Numbered from the stretch's first letter, positions 21,101-32,476 are shown. The stretch is DNA of 64,000 bases from Balanoglossus misakiensis (GCA_040954595.2 CM082591.2:7378001-7442000), one strand, 5' to 3'. The notes: generated by a model not told the origin, from the letters alone. Translations and numbers: made by a program.

Positions 21101-22149
21101 GACAGGACATACTGCACCAAATCCACCAAGGGCACTTAGGAATGGAAAAGTGCAAACTTCGGGCCAAATCATGCGTATATTGGCCAGGGATCTACAAAGA
21201 CATAGAACAAGCAGTCGCAACGTGTGATGCATGCCAGAGATTCCAGAACTCGCAACAAAAAGAGCCCATGATCCCCACAGAAATCCCTCCAAGACCATGG
21301 CACACTGTAGGAGCTGATCTGTTCTACACAAATGACACGTGGCACCTCATCATCGCAGACTACTACTCGAAATTCCCGTTCATAAGAAAACTGGAAAACT
21401 TGCGAGCGAGCACAATACTGAGAGTTAGCAAAATCCTATTCTCAGAACAGGGCATTCCAGAAGTCCTCATCTGTGACAACGGCTCACAATTCACTGCCAG
21501 AGAATACCGGGCTTTCGCTGAACAATACGGTTTCAAAATCAAAACCTCATCGCCATATTACCCAAAAGGCCATGGTTTCATAGAACGCCACATCCAGACG
21601 GTTGAGAAGATACTCAACAAATGCAAGGGAACTGGAGAAGACCCCAACATAGCAATGCTGTCGCTACGGGCAACGCCACTCAGTACTAACATAGCGTCAC
21701 CAGCTGAATTACTAAACGGCAGGAGATACAAAACCACACTTCCAACGAAGATAACACCACCGATGAACCGCGAAGAAATCCATCAACACCTTAAATCAAA
21801 CCAAGATACACAAATTCATCACTACAATCAACATGCCAGAGCATTACCGGAGCTGTATGAAGGTCAAAAGGTCAACGTCCAGAGTCCCATCAAAAAGACA
21901 TGGACCCCTGCCAAGATTATAAGCACAGCCAGTACACCTCGCTCCTACATAGTCGAAACAGAAGGAGGAAGCCAGCTGAGAAGGAACAGAATACACCTGA
22001 GACCTCAGCCGGAAACCACTCAGCAAGCAAGTCCTGGCCACCAAGAAGACACGGCAGATAAGGAACCTGAAGAACCTGTCCTACAAACCCCCAGACCTAG
22101 AAGGAAAATACAGATGCCTTCAAAATACAATGACTTTGTAACTGACTAG
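18109..22149 (+). CDS. gag-pol: Gypsy gag-pol polyprotein (1346 aa)
   Basis: A single frame begins at ATG 18,109 shortly after the primer-binding site. The gag part has two cysteine-rich knuckles; the second is a CX2CX4HX4C (residues about 240). An aspartic protease with DTGA follows (Asp318). The reverse transcriptase has an ITDD active site (Asp648-649). An RNase H region follows and ends in ADALSR. The integrase has an HHCC zinc finger and a D-D-35-E core (Asp1070, Asp1123, Glu1159; 35 residues between the last two). A basic tail closes the frame. There are no internal stops or frameshifts, and gag and pol are fused with no shift site. There is no envelope frame. It is expected to be a working element or very recently so. 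Confidence 0.95.
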   Translation: MASLQAQLPPPQMDWDAPDITIAFSRFKQKCELTFKSALKEAADEEKVSYLLLWSGEKGLDMYNSWTFDDEDDKKKPDKIFEKFATHLEPKSNHRIHRYNFQDLKQNHDEPIDNFISRMKNLAAKCKFGNEKEKRLVDQLIWGSCHHEVQKLLIGRDETLTLKDAIDVARSHEATSKQMKTLNNKPENPVSNTVDAIKKQPTDTKPTQLKQCTNCGKKHDALPRHKCPAYGSRCHRCGKQNHWQSVCRSDTNQYSRRQTNPTRRQIHDISQYTDDIEQETLTIGTVLTDNDNKEEIFTLLRIDRPNMKQKIDLKCKIDTGAQSNILPIRLYRMIYPDKLDSTGNPKAGELQDSRVILTAYGGSKIKQLGTVTIPCQHRGRKFNCIFYVTDEPGPAILGLKACQALSLISLHYTVTREQPEPASQHQQPKHMTNPVNQQKEERPNYIKSTTPLKDRPPIQNKEHLMEMYPDCFDDIVGCFTDYTYNITLDPEITPVIHAARRVPLELRDRLKVELKEMEEKEIITKVTQPTDWVNSLVIREKDNGRLRLCLDPKDLNRAIKREHHPTPTLEEITPKLSGAKLFSKLDAKNGYWNVKLNEQSSLLTTFNTPFGRYRFLRMPFGLKMSQDIFQYKIDEAYRDCSGAIGITDDVQVYGYDEENHDLHLHEAMEKTRQAGIKLNKDKCKIKVTECSFFGNLYTDKGVKPNPEKVQAIEMMRPPSDKKELRTFLGLVNYMGPYIPKLAEHTAPLRELLHDDVKFRWTESHTMRFNAIKCLISADTTLKYYDQKKPVTLEVDSSGIGIGTVLIQDNRPIAFASKALTPAESRYANIERELLAVVYGCEKFHTYLYARKFQVVSDHRPLEQIHKKNLTQAPPRLQRMLLRLQPYDFDIVYRPGRQMVIADALSRLSPHDKKEIPEMEVKIHHLTNVTPVKLTQIREETAKDAKLQILTQQILHGWPDSIKKIQLAIREYWTIRDDISVENGILLVGSRLLIPTSMRQDILHQIHQGHLGMEKCKLRAKSCVYWPGIYKDIEQAVATCDACQRFQNSQQKEPMIPTEIPPRPWHTVGADLFYTNDTWHLIIADYYSKFPFIRKLENLRASTILRVSKILFSEQGIPEVLICDNGSQFTAREYRAFAEQYGFKIKTSSPYYPKGHGFIERHIQTVEKILNKCKGTGEDPNIAMLSLRATPLSTNIASPAELLNGRRYKTTLPTKITPPMNREEIHQHLKSNQDTQIHHYNQHARALPELYEGQKVNVQSPIKKTWTPAKIISTASTPRSYIVETEGGSQLRRNRIHLRPQPETTQQASPGHQEDTADKEPEEPVLQTPRPRRKIQMPSKYNDFVTD

Positions 22150-22498
22150 TAAATTACCAATAGACTATGCTCGGCAATACAAAAAAAAAAAAAAAAAAAA
22201 AAAAGGAGAGAGAGAGAGAGAAATTTGTTGCAACAGTGACTTTTGCATTTTCTCGAGTTTTGCAGTTTAACAGAGTTCAGTTTGTAGAGTTCAAATATCC
22301 TCTTTTGTCTAGTTATCAGTGAGGTTGAAACAGTTTTGAGACATTCCCGTCAACTTCTTAACAGGACTTTTCATTGACGGCTTCGAACAATCAGACTCTT
22401 AAAACAGATAGTGTTGCATGCAGATCTCACTCGAACATTTCATGAACACTTATCACCAGTTAATTGTTGCTTGATATTCAACTTTAAACAAGAAGGGA
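22150..22498 (+). other. Non-coding 3' part of the Gypsy element
   Basis: It holds a poly-A run followed by (ag)n (about 22,181-22,220), then unique sequence, and ends in the polypurine tract before the 3' LTR. No env-like frame is seen. Confidence 0.8.
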
Positions 22499-22679
22499 TG
22501 TTATATTCTTAAGTACATTGATTCCAGCATAGCGCCATCAGTGGTGAACTTTATTCAAGCATTGTATTACCCATCAACCCTTGTTCATCATGGCTGCTCT
22601 CTAGTGAATAAACGTCAGTGTTATAGCCTACACAATCAAAGTCATCCAGTCATCTTTTAACCAGTGACATTGCTTTACA
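22499..22679 (+). repeat. 3' LTR of the complete Gypsy element
   Basis: 181 bp, same sequence as the 5' LTR, followed by the GTAAC target duplication. Confidence 0.95.
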
Positions 22680-22684
22680 GTAAC

Positions 22685-23786
22685 AAGTTCAAGGGCTGAC
22701 AATCGCCCCTTCGTGAACAGCCCAACCGGCCAGTACATGCGCGTCCAAGCCTCGTAGCATGTACCGTCAGTCAAAACACTGGGAAAACGGCCGATATTAC
22801 TGCGTGCTGGCCTAGCTATTCATTTTAACTTCCCACCCCCCGAAACTATGTTGTAGATGACTTTCACATTCAATTACATGTTATTTAGCTCCAGGGCTAT
22901 AGTGTGCAATTGTTGGAACAGAATATCTGGACACCGTCTAAATTTAGAGCACACACTCTGCACTCAAAGTGAACTTGTTGTTATGGCGACTTTTGAAATT
23001 GGGTTGGCAGAACGTAACAATTTTATGCAAATTAAAGAAACTGCGTTCCTGCCATGGCGATTATCAAGAATGTATCAGTTTTCCATGACCTTGTTTTCTT
23101 ACTTCGGAAGGAAAGTCATTCAATATGTACAGAGACTGTTTATTTGAGTAGTGTGCCTAGCCACAGATGGGGAAGTGTAGGCAGAAATCTGAAGAAATAT
23201 ATACCACTTCAATTTATTTAACTATTAATGGTTTCACAATCTAATATTTTGGCAGCTAAACTGAAACTTTTAAAATCAAACAAAAAATGTTTTTCTCAGG
23301 TATAGTATTAAAGAAAGACACTATTGTTTTTGCAGTTGCATTTATTTTATTCATTTCACTCTACTTGCCAGGGGAGCAGTTAATCAGTCACTCTCCTACC
23401 ACTTGTGTAATTAATTTCAGGAGAGTTATTTTCAGCTCTCCAGCATTTTTTAAATTACATGCAAAATCTACTAATTTAAAGTAAAAAAAACTGTAACTGT
23501 TAATATGTTGTCAAGTTCACATGTAAAATGTTGTAATTTACTTATGCTGTTTTTAATATGGAATGAAGGTAGTTAGTAAGTTAACGTTCAAAATTGTCAT
23601 TCCTTGATGTTTACCTAATTAACATAAATTATGCAAATCATGATTCCCCCCTACTTTGACCAAATCCCCCCTTAATTTTGGACTATTAAAGAAATATTTG
23701 CTGTTCTTGTTTCGCAACAAAACAAAAAAAAAACAAAAAAAAAAAAAAGAAGCCGCATCACCGCATCAATTTTGAGATTTTGCTTG
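22685..23786. other. Right body of the Harbinger-like element
   Basis: About 1.1 kb with only short frames. There is a poly-A-rich patch at 23,720-23,750. No transposase or Myb-like protein is recognised. A possible 96-codon frame at 22,857 has no recognisable motif. Confidence 0.5.
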
Positions 23787-23818
23787 GACGCTAAACAAAA
23801 CTCTTTTTTTTTTTGGCC

Positions 23819-24060
23819 TAATAGTAGGTAGATAGTGTAGTTTTATTGATATACAAACACTAGTATGAAAATGCACAACTTTACACTGTTACACACAAGA
23901 AAATTGTCATTTCATACAATTTTGGGGAATATTTCATTGTATTGGCCCTTTTGAATATTAAGATAACGTTTTATTGAGTCTCTTTATAAATGTACTACAA
24001 CAAATAATGTCTTATCTAGAAGTCTTAAAGGCTCTGTTAAAATGCATGATTGTTTGAGGA
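23819..24060. repeat. Right flank of the host repeat interrupted at 17,662
   Basis: It matches 51,263-51,430 and then 51,858-51,890. In that second copy a LINE fragment splits the sequence. It is non-coding. Confidence 0.65.
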
Positions 24061-24495
24061 ATTAAAGAATTTGAATAACGATTGGTTAGAGTAGTTGGCA
24101 ATCTCAATCTGCTTGCTTCTGTCAATATGTACATTATCAAACTCTTGTCAAAGTCACCGTGAATTATTTGTCTGTTTGAATACAGACCATCGTTTCTGCC
24201 TTCTTGATCTTTTTATTTAATTTCCCTTTTTCCACGTTATGGAAAGTTCCCACCTCACTAAACAAAAGAGTGATTGAAAACACTAATTATCATAGTTCCG
24301 TAAAAGTCGAGAGTATATCATTACTGACATCACAGCGACGAATTTTGTTTGATATGACAAACTGTTCCTGTTTTGACTACTTGAAAGTGAAACATTATGA
24401 AAAACTGGTGAACTGTACTCAATCTCTACTATGCTTGTAATGTAGACAGACAAGATGCATTGAAACATTCAGTAAAACAATCTATGGTCCCTACC

Positions 24496-24848
24496 CAATC
24501 TCATTAAAATCAGGCGTAGGGTACTGCAACATCTTTTACTTATGTGGTGCGGTATTCTTATACTGTCGCCTCACACTACATCTGACCAACTCCCACAGAA
24601 GCTCCTGTTCAACCTCCCCTGGCTGCTAGGCCAATCAGATTGCAAGTTACATCAATGTACACTTAAGGATGCCTATCGTTCCCTATAAGGCGCCTTCTGA
24701 TTGATTTACTGGCCCAGTAAAGCCAGAGATTTTGAAAACGAGCTTCTGTGGGCGTTGGTCAGATGTAGTGTGAGGCGACAGCATAAGAAAACCGTACAGC
24801 ATAAGTAAAAGACGTCACCAGACCCTACATCTGATTTTAATCAGATTG
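24496..24848. mobile_element. TIR element with CAATCTGAT ends, 9-bp target site
   Basis: Inverted ends of over 100 bp start 'caatctcattaaaatcagg' and end 'ctgattttaatcagattg'. Flanking nonamers 'gtccctacc' and 'ttctctacc' look like a diverged 9-bp duplication. A 122-bp relative is at 54,756-54,877. It lies about 110 bp past the stop of the BCO-like gene. Confidence 0.65.
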
Positions 24849-24958
24849 TTCTCTACCCATATTCAATGATTTCAAATTGTAATTATTTAATTCTTGACAA
24901 ATCAAAGGAATAATTACGGTAACCGACATTATAGACCATCTTTTACTGCTGTTCAACT

Positions 24959-27900
24959 TCAGGTCTTCATATCGTCAATCCACAATCCATGCATACCGAA
25001 TGTTAAGGGAAACGTCGTTTCTGCACGTGCAATTTCTTTAAATGTTTTAGCGTCCAAAATGAGTAAATACGAGGGCAGGCTTTTGTAAAGACTCATCATG
25101 TTTGCCAAAACTACACCTGGAAAAGGGAAAGAAAAAAAGATGGATTCTGTTATTTTATGGTTCCGCAAAAAGGAGGAAATTTTAAGACACATGGAAAGGT
25201 TATGCAAGAAAGACAAAAGTCATAACTTGTAACCACAGTATTTTTGATCCCCATACTTCCCTTAACCCTTTCATCCCCAATTCCCTCTATAGAGGTCCAA
25301 CTTTATCATAGAAAACAATGGGTTTGGACTGAACCATGGTGGTGAAAGGGTTAAACCCATGCTTTCAAAAGAGTGGACAGACCTACAATGCAATGAGGTG
25401 CAATTATTGCTATAAATCAGGGGTTGTTGAACAAATTTCATGAAACTTGCTGGAAATAGTGGACCTTTAAAGGGGGAACTGGGGGGTTATAGGGTAAAGG
25501 TCAAGGTTGCAAAAAATATATTTAACATTAATTACCTTCATCTTCATCAGCTGCATCTGGGTTAGGAGCAAAAACTGCTTCGCTTGGATGATAGTTTCTA
25601 TCCTTCCATTCTTTGTGTGTTTTCGTCAACAGATCAATCTTGATTAACTGCAGAAAGTGGAATAAAAATAATCAGTGGAAGAACATGGGGCTTAACCCTT
25701 CCGCCATCATGGTTCAGTCCAAATCCATTGTTTTCTATGGTAAGGTTCGATCTCTAAAGAGGAAAATGGGGGTGAAAGTGTTAAAGGCCACTGGTCAGGA
25801 GTCCTTTGGACAAATATGTACAACAATCTTAAATTTGTTTGCAAATAAGTAGAAGGCTACTGCAGAATGTTCAACATGTTTGTTTCAGTGGCTAAAGGCA
25901 CTTGCACTATTTACATGAAACAAAAAGCGAGACTTAAAATGTCATCATGCACTAGTACAAACAAAGGTCCTTGAAAACATTACACAGAGCTGCCTAGAAA
26001 AAATGATTATCCCAATTATACTGTAGGTCGCAATTCTGCAATAACATTATCAGTACTAAATTTCCTGCTGATCACAAGTCTCAAATTCCATTCTAACAAC
26101 CATCAATGCACTCACCGAATCAGCTGTATAATAATAATAATAATAATAATTTATTTGTATAGCGTCAGTATCCACAAAAAAATGTGATCAATGACGCTTA
26201 AAGCAAAAGTACAATACAACAAATGGCTAAAAAACAGATTTAAAAAGTAAAGTTTTAACATTTGATTTAAAAACAGATAAGTCTGGTGCCTGGCGAATGG
26301 TGAGTGGAAGATTATTCCAAAGAATTGGAGCAGCAACAGTAAAAGCGCGATCACCATAACTCTTGGTGCGTGATCGAACAGGGCAGAGTTTGAACTGATC
26401 AGCTGACCTTAAATTGCGACATGGAACATATAGATTAGTCATGCTAGAAAGATAGATTGGACCAAGTTTATGAATGGATTTAAAAATGAGAACTAACATC
26501 TTAAAAACAATACGCTCTGTAACAGGTAGCCAGTGCAACTGATACAAAATTGGAGTGATGTGACAGGTGATTTTAGAACGAGTTACAATTCTAGCAGCAA
26601 TATTCTGAACGCGTTGGATACGGTTGATTGAATACTTCGGGAGCCCAAATAAAAGTGAATTACATGAATCAATTCGAGACGTAATGAATGCATGAACTAA
26701 TTGCTCTGTAGCTGAATGAGATAAATATTTGCGGATAAGCGCAATGCGACGTAAATGAAAAGTGGCAGAGCGGCAGATCTGTCCAATATGTGGCTTCATT
26801 GTCAGACAAGAGTCAAGGATCACTCCAAGGCTCTTAGCCTGACAATGGACGGGAATCAGAGAATCGCCAACACGAATTTCTGAAATCCCTCTAGCAGACA
26901 GATCACCCAAAATACCAGAGAAAATAACAAATTCAGTCTTATCATCGTTTAAGCACAAGAAGTTTTCAGACATCCAAAACCTAACATCAGAAATACAAAG
27001 TTCAAGATTTGAAACAGTTCTTGCTGCGTTGTCTTTACTAAAAGACATATAAAGTGAAGAGTCATCTGCATAAAAACTATAAAGACAACCATGACTTTGA
27101 ACTAATTCACCTAATGGAGACGTGTACATATTGAAAAGTATGGGACCAAGAACTGATCCCTGTGGTACCCCAGTGTCGAGCGGATAAAAAGGTGATTGGG
27201 TGGAATTTACAAGTACACACTGACTACGATTGGAAAGGTATGACTTAAACCACATGAGAACAGTATCTGAGAGACCGAAGCGGTCTCTTAAGCGATTGAG
27301 TAAAATGGTATGGTTCACAGTGTCAAATGCTGCGGAAAGATCGAGTAATACCAAGAAAACATCTCTTTTTTCATCAAGAGCAAGCAAAATGTCATTTGTT
27401 ACTTTGAGGAGAGCAGTCTCAGTACTGTGTCCTGGCTTGTAAGCAGATTGCAAAGGCTCGTCCAATGAATGGTTGACAATGTGAGAAGTCAGTCTCTTGG
27501 CAACAATACGTTCCAGGATCTTCGACAAAAACGGCAGGTTGGATACAGGACGGAAATTTTTGAGAACTTCATGATCAAGAGATGGCTTTTTAAGTAGAGG
27601 TTTAACGATGGCTTCCTTGAAATGAGGAGGTACAGCACCATACTGCAGAGAGTTATTGAAGATTTCTGTGATATGTGGTAACAAAACTTGTAAAATGTCA
27701 GAATGTTTGAAGATCTTGGTAGGAATCGGATCAAGGCGACAAGTAGATGAAGGCGATGCACGAATAACCTTGTCAATTTCATCAGCTGTTGTAGGCTCAA
27801 AGGCATTAAGGCGACAATCGGATTTCAATTCAGTTTGTGGTTGTGAATGATGTCGAATGGAATTGCCCATATTTATAGTTAGTGATTTTACGCGATTAAT

Positions 27901-30900
27901 GAAGAATTTTGCAAAACGATTTGCTAATTCCAGAGAATCATCATGTTTTGGTAGTACAGTGGATGTGTTATTGTGACCAAGCAGTCCCTTTACGACCTTG
28001 AATAAATGTTTTTGGTTACCTGAGCACTCGTCAACAAGGCCGACATAATGGTTCACTTACTCCATACGTGTATCTGTATTTCTTGCCATTGTATTTCTTG
28101 TAATATATCACCGGTAATTCAATACCTAACAATGGATGGAAAATACATACAATTACCAGGAAATCAGTTTGACGACACGAATTTGGTGCAATAATTTCAG
28201 AAATATAGCACTAATTAGGAAAGTTCATAAAATATGCAAATGAGCAGTCTATTGATTGAAAAACTGTTCACAAAATAGGGCATATTTTATCACTCAGATA
28301 ACTGTACACAATCCAGTATCTAATTTCCCTGAATAAATCCCTGTGGTCTAACTACAACTGTACCAAATAAATGACATTTTAAGCCAATTGCTTCATACAC
28401 ACCTTTATCGGACATCTTGTCACCTGTCACCTTAATGCGACCATCGGCCATCTTTACAGCAGTTGCATTAGTGTTCTCCATGGAGACCAAATTTTCACCA
28501 ACTGGTGCATCCTGACACAAGACAAAATGCAGTACATGTATCAATGTCTTCTTTTAATTGAAAATATAGCTTTCAAGCATCATGTTTTGGCACTTTTTTG
28601 TGTTTTCAGTTAAACAATGTCATTATTGTAGTCCCAAACAGATGTATGACTATTTATTATAATTCTTAAGTATACATGGCAAAACATTTTGGAGATCCTC
28701 CCAAAGTGGCCGTCAACGCATGGTTTCATAGAAATTATAAGTGTCAGAAAGTAAATCATAATATATTTGGTCAGGAGCCTGGGTTTATATTCTTGACTAG
28801 AAAATGTGGACCTGTCATGAACAGTGAATAATTATACAAATAACCGAAACAGAACATGCATTACTGACAATATTTCCCATACTATCAACTCATATACACA
28901 TTATCTCAAGTGCTCTAATTATTCAGTGAAAATAAATAATTCTACAGTAATATGGAAATTTACCTGATCTATATTGAGGGGAAATACAAATCGCCTGACT
29001 TCAATTGGAATATGTCCATCGATGGTCTTTCTCAGATAAGGAAATGACATTGATTCAATTATTTCAATGTCATTGTGAGCACAAACATCCAGGACAATAT
29101 GGCCGCCGTCTTCATAAGCATTGATATGGTGAAAGCAGAAGAAGGCATCACTGAAGAACTTGAGATCGACCGGTCGGCCCGTTCGCTCTTGTGCATAAAT
29201 ATGGAATATCGCATCGCACTGCGGGTGATATTCCAAGGTGTTGCGCAGGGCGCTGCCTGTCAATTTAGCCGTGGCTAACTTCATGACATTCAGATATAAC
29301 GGCTGCTCCAGGAAGACGACATAGTTGTCAGTGATGGAGAAGCTGTGATAGTATGATGGATACAGTCGATATTGAATTGGAATGGATGCCAGGATTGTGG
29401 CATTCTGCATGGCTTCCTCTCCTGTGAAGAAAATTATATATACCTGTTTAAGTATAATATTACTACACACACAACATACATATCAGCATATGAATACGGA
29501 TTGAGGTACTAGTATGCTACCTTTCAAATTTATGTCCTGATATCCATGAATTTTTTTTTTTCATTTTGCCTAAGTACCTTCTTTGCAAAGAAAATATAGA
29601 AAAACAATATAGGGTGACGGTCCCAACGCAAATGTTTTCATAAAATGGTCACAAAAACACCTAAAATGAACGAAAATTGGGTGTTTTCTACTAAAATCAA
29701 ACTAATTTGTTTATGTTCTCACCTGTGCTTGCAGCTGCAAATTTGATAATATTATAATTAGATGTTCTTCCAAAGGAACTTCCAATGTTAAGCACACTAC
29801 CATCTTCCAGTCTATGTGGATGTGATGTCGCAGTGTTGACAGCAATGTAGTTCATGTAGTCATCCTATTGGGAAGGAAAGTTGTCTTCATTTAAATAACA
29901 TATGGCTATGTACCTATAAAAGTATAATGGATTAAAAGCACACACACACTACACAATGTGCAAGCAATTTTTTTTACATGTATTTGAATATTTGGAAAAT
30001 AATTAGCATAATGAGCAACGCCAGTGCCATTGCAACAGCCAATCAGTAGTGTGTCACATACAGCGATTGAGTTCGAAGATTTCAGATTCATGATCACATG
30101 GAGACACCTTGCTGCGGTTCCTTGGAGTCCTTTTGATGATACAAATTCTTGCTACCTTTAATAGGTTTTTACTTTGTGCTAGGGGAGATCAAATTACATT
30201 AATTGCATTCTGGGTAAAAGGTGGACAACTCACTGTAGTATTTAGAGTTTGAAGAAATTTTGAGTTGACTGTATTTCGTAACTTCCTAATTTTGGTCAAA
30301 AATTACCGTCTTTGCAGTTAACATATTAAGCTCATTCAACTTTTTCACATTTTGTAATTTTTTCTGTTACAAAGTTTCAGAATGACCCACAAAATAAAGT
30401 TCTTAAACATGGCAAAAATCTTCCATCTTGTAATAGTGTCAACCATATGGGATTTTCATGACTCACCTAGGTAGCAAAAACCTATTTAAGGTAGCGAGAA
30501 TTGGCAAAATAAGGAAATGAAGAGGACGAGGCCAGACTGTTGGTGGATCCTAGTGAAGAACATAGTCAAGATGCTGGACTATACACCACTCTGTGTTCAA
30601 GAATATCTGTTGAATGCCCATGAAACATTGATGAAATTGTATCTTACCCTTTTTCCAGTTTCCAGATCTTTCGGATCAGCTTTCCTTATATGGGTTGATT
30701 CCGTACACACATAGTATTCATCTCCGAGCTGTATCCAGCTTATGTTACAGTTGTCTTCAAGCAGAGGCGGCACAAAATATGAGAAAAATCTCTTGAAAAT
30801 ATTCTTGCAAGGATCAGGGTGTGCCAGCGTGCCAAATTCACTGCAAATGATTCTATTAGCTGCCATGTTCTTTTTATAGACATCACTCTGGAGAAATTTG

Positions 30901-31048
30901 CTTTGGTAGCTGATTTTTCCATCAGCGATGTCGAACCGATGAAGAAGAGCCATGCCATCAAAGACGTGATTATATGAGTCGTTGCCAATTTCAAACAATC
31001 CGGGTCCATTCCGTAAGAAACTGCCATTTAACCATTTTGGTACATCAC
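24959..31048 (-). CDS. BCO2-like: Carotenoid cleavage dioxygenase (BCO-like), 5' incomplete, interrupted by a LINE
   Basis: Minus-strand exons, 5' to 3': 31,048-30,648; 29,864-29,723; 29,421-28,964; 28,511-28,403; 28,125-28,061; a probable remnant at 26,126-26,116; 25,647-25,536; and 25,116-24,959 (stop). All neighbouring phases agree. The enzyme family oxidatively cleaves carotenoids at a non-haem iron held by four histidines. Candidates are in [26 protein letters not shown] and the final MHGLW. Other family hallmarks are [21 protein letters not shown] and [15 protein letters not shown]. The N-terminal exon was not found. Between KYRYTYG and (A)DS-LIKID about eight residues are missing, and exactly there a 1.9-kb LINE lies. 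The gene is therefore either broken or depends on splicing around the insertion. BCO1 versus BCO2 class cannot be fixed; the motifs look closer to BCO2. Confidence 0.85.
25266..25350. mobile_element. piggyBac-like MITE (85 bp) in a BCO intron
   Basis: TTAA-CCCTTTCA ... TGAAAGGG-TTAA with TTAA at 25,262 and 25,351. It lies in the last intron of the BCO-like gene. A second, inverted copy is 430 bp away. Confidence 0.7.
25696..25780. mobile_element. Second piggyBac-like MITE (85 bp), opposite orientation
   Basis: TTAA at 25,692 and 25,781 with CCCTTCCGCC / GGGTGAAAGTG ends. The inner sequence (ccattgttttctatg) is the reverse of the copy at 25,266. It lies in the preceding BCO intron. Confidence 0.7.
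26127..28058 (-). mobile_element. 5'-truncated LINE (L2/CR1-type) with an (ATT)n tail
   Basis: The minus strand carries a ~600-codon frame (28,056 to 26,227) with a full reverse transcriptase domain. It includes [16 protein letters not shown], the [13 protein letters not shown] motif, [10 protein letters not shown] and the YADD active site, followed by a C-terminal region. The endonuclease part is missing, so it is 5'-truncated. The 3' end is a trinucleotide tail seen on the plus strand as (ataat)-type repeats at 26,127-26,150, typical of L2/CR1 elements. It sits inside the BCO-like gene, in the same orientation. No clear target duplication is seen. Confidence 0.85.
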
Positions 31049-32160
31049 CTGTAAGATTAAAACATGGAATTTCAATTACCCATATATTTACCATAAACTA
31101 TGTATTCATAATTATCATACATAAATATCAAATCATGTAAATGTACCTTTTGATACTTTTAAAAATTCATTCTGGGTGTATACTCTGTCTGTATGCACAG
31201 AATGTAAACTTGTATACTGTGCAAATGTGTGCTCATGCATTCGTCTTTTCCCATACGATTACACAGAGAATAACTAGAAAACTCACTTTTACTTGTGTCA
31301 TTTTTGGGTCCCATTGGTATGTACCATGTGACCTTATGGGATGGGTTGCGTCTATATGTATGTATGTATGTATGGATGGATGGATGTATGTCTGTATGTC
31401 CGTCCACATCAAAAACTTGAAAACCGATGCGTGTATCACCTTGATATTTGGTGTGCTGATGCAGGCTGGGCTGTATATGGGAGTTTGTTCAAATGAATTT
31501 GCCATTGCCAAAAATATGCAAATTAGCTGGAAAATGTGAATTTGGGCAAAACTCAGTAACTCAAGAACTACTGGTCAGATTGCTTTGCAAAGTGTATTTA
31601 CTTTATTGAGTTGTTTCAATTAGGCAGGAACTCCCTCCTGTGTTTCATATAAACACAGCAAATTCCTAAATGATTACATAACTGGCTAAGTTTTAAAGAG
31701 GCGAGCTGTTTTATTTAGTGTATGTACAGTACATATGGATTGGCAGCTTATGGGTCAGTCAGTGGTGTGTGTGTGTCTGTCTGTATATGGCCATGTACTC
31801 CGGTATAGACTTTTTCTTGTGTAATCACTCAATGGGACCACCGTGTCCTGGACGCGATTTTTTATGTATTGTATTTCGAAAACATGTGTGGTGACCCCTA
31901 TGGTTTATAACTGATTTTCATTATACATACTATTAAAAGAAATGACAATACTATCAATTTTAATCTCAAGAACGGCTGTTCGGATGTCCTCAGTGCGTCT
32001 TCCTGAAAAGCCAAATGTCATTGGCGGCGCCCTCTGGAGCCGGAGAGGCAAGGCTGAGCAAAGTTTTTGGAGTCAGACTATTTATAAACATTACGTCATC
32101 ATGGCGCGATCATCTACCTCTACACGCGTGTACGCAGCTGGGTGACCGAAATAAAGTATG
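31049..32160. other. Upstream intron/flank of the BCO-like gene with a dispersed repeat
   Basis: About 31,290-31,600 is the inverted partner of the repeat at 1,100-1,400, with a (tatg/gatg)n core. No upstream BCO exon could be recognised here. Confidence 0.45.
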
Positions 32161-32163
32161 ATC

Positions 32164-32476
32164 ACAGGGGGCTGCAAACATTAAAGTTATAAATGGCGAA
32201 GTTCTGATCTGCATTTTCCCCAATAAACAGTACTTGCTGAACAGTCTATGTGCTTGTTATTTTTCTGTGTTACCCCCTCCTGCCTTATCAGTTGCTAATC
32301 CGGAATACAAGCTATCGAATTTCCCATTAAGCACTTGCTAACGACTTAATCCCTGTGCCCATCCATGGATTACAGGTAAGTGGATTAAGTAAACATCGAT
32401 TAGCAAATGATAAGACATGTGGGGAAAATGCAGATCAGAACTCCGCCATTTATAACTTTAGTGTTTGCAGCCCCCT
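32164..32476. mobile_element. MITE-like inverted repeat
   Basis: Arms of about 56 bp (32,167-32,222: 'agggggctgcaaacattaaa...'; 32,417-32,474: '...gtttgcagccccct') differ at two or three positions and flank about 195 bp. There is no coding sequence. The target duplication is unclear. Confidence 0.6.

Larger units (their letters stand above)
17834..22679 (+). mobile_element. Complete Gypsy LTR retrotransposon
   Basis: LTRs of 181 bp (17,834-18,014 and 22,499-22,679) look identical base for base and run TGTTATATTC...GCTTTACA. A 5-bp target duplication GTAAC flanks the element (17,829-17,833; 22,680-22,684). A primer-binding-like TGGTGGCAGCGG follows the 5' LTR at 18,015, and a purine tract (aacaagaaggga) precedes the 3' LTR. 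One uninterrupted gag-pol frame fills the centre. Matching LTRs imply a recent insertion. Confidence 0.95.
17663..23818. mobile_element. Harbinger-like TIR element hosting a Gypsy insertion
   Basis: Terminal inverted repeats of 32-33 bp (GGCCAAAAAA...GAGTTTTGTTTAGCGTCC) lie at 17,663-17,695 and 23,787-23,818. They are flanked by a 3-bp TAA duplication (17,660-17,662; 23,819-23,821). GG-starting ends and a TWA target duplication are typical of PIF/Harbinger. Without the Gypsy insertion the element is about 1.3 kb. It has no recognisable transposase, so it is non-autonomous. The empty paralogous site at about 51,262 confirms both boundaries. Confidence 0.75.

Noticed and set aside
20457-21331. 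Large minus-strand frames inside the Gypsy element
   Set aside because: They lie opposite the gag-pol frame and show no protein-family resemblance.
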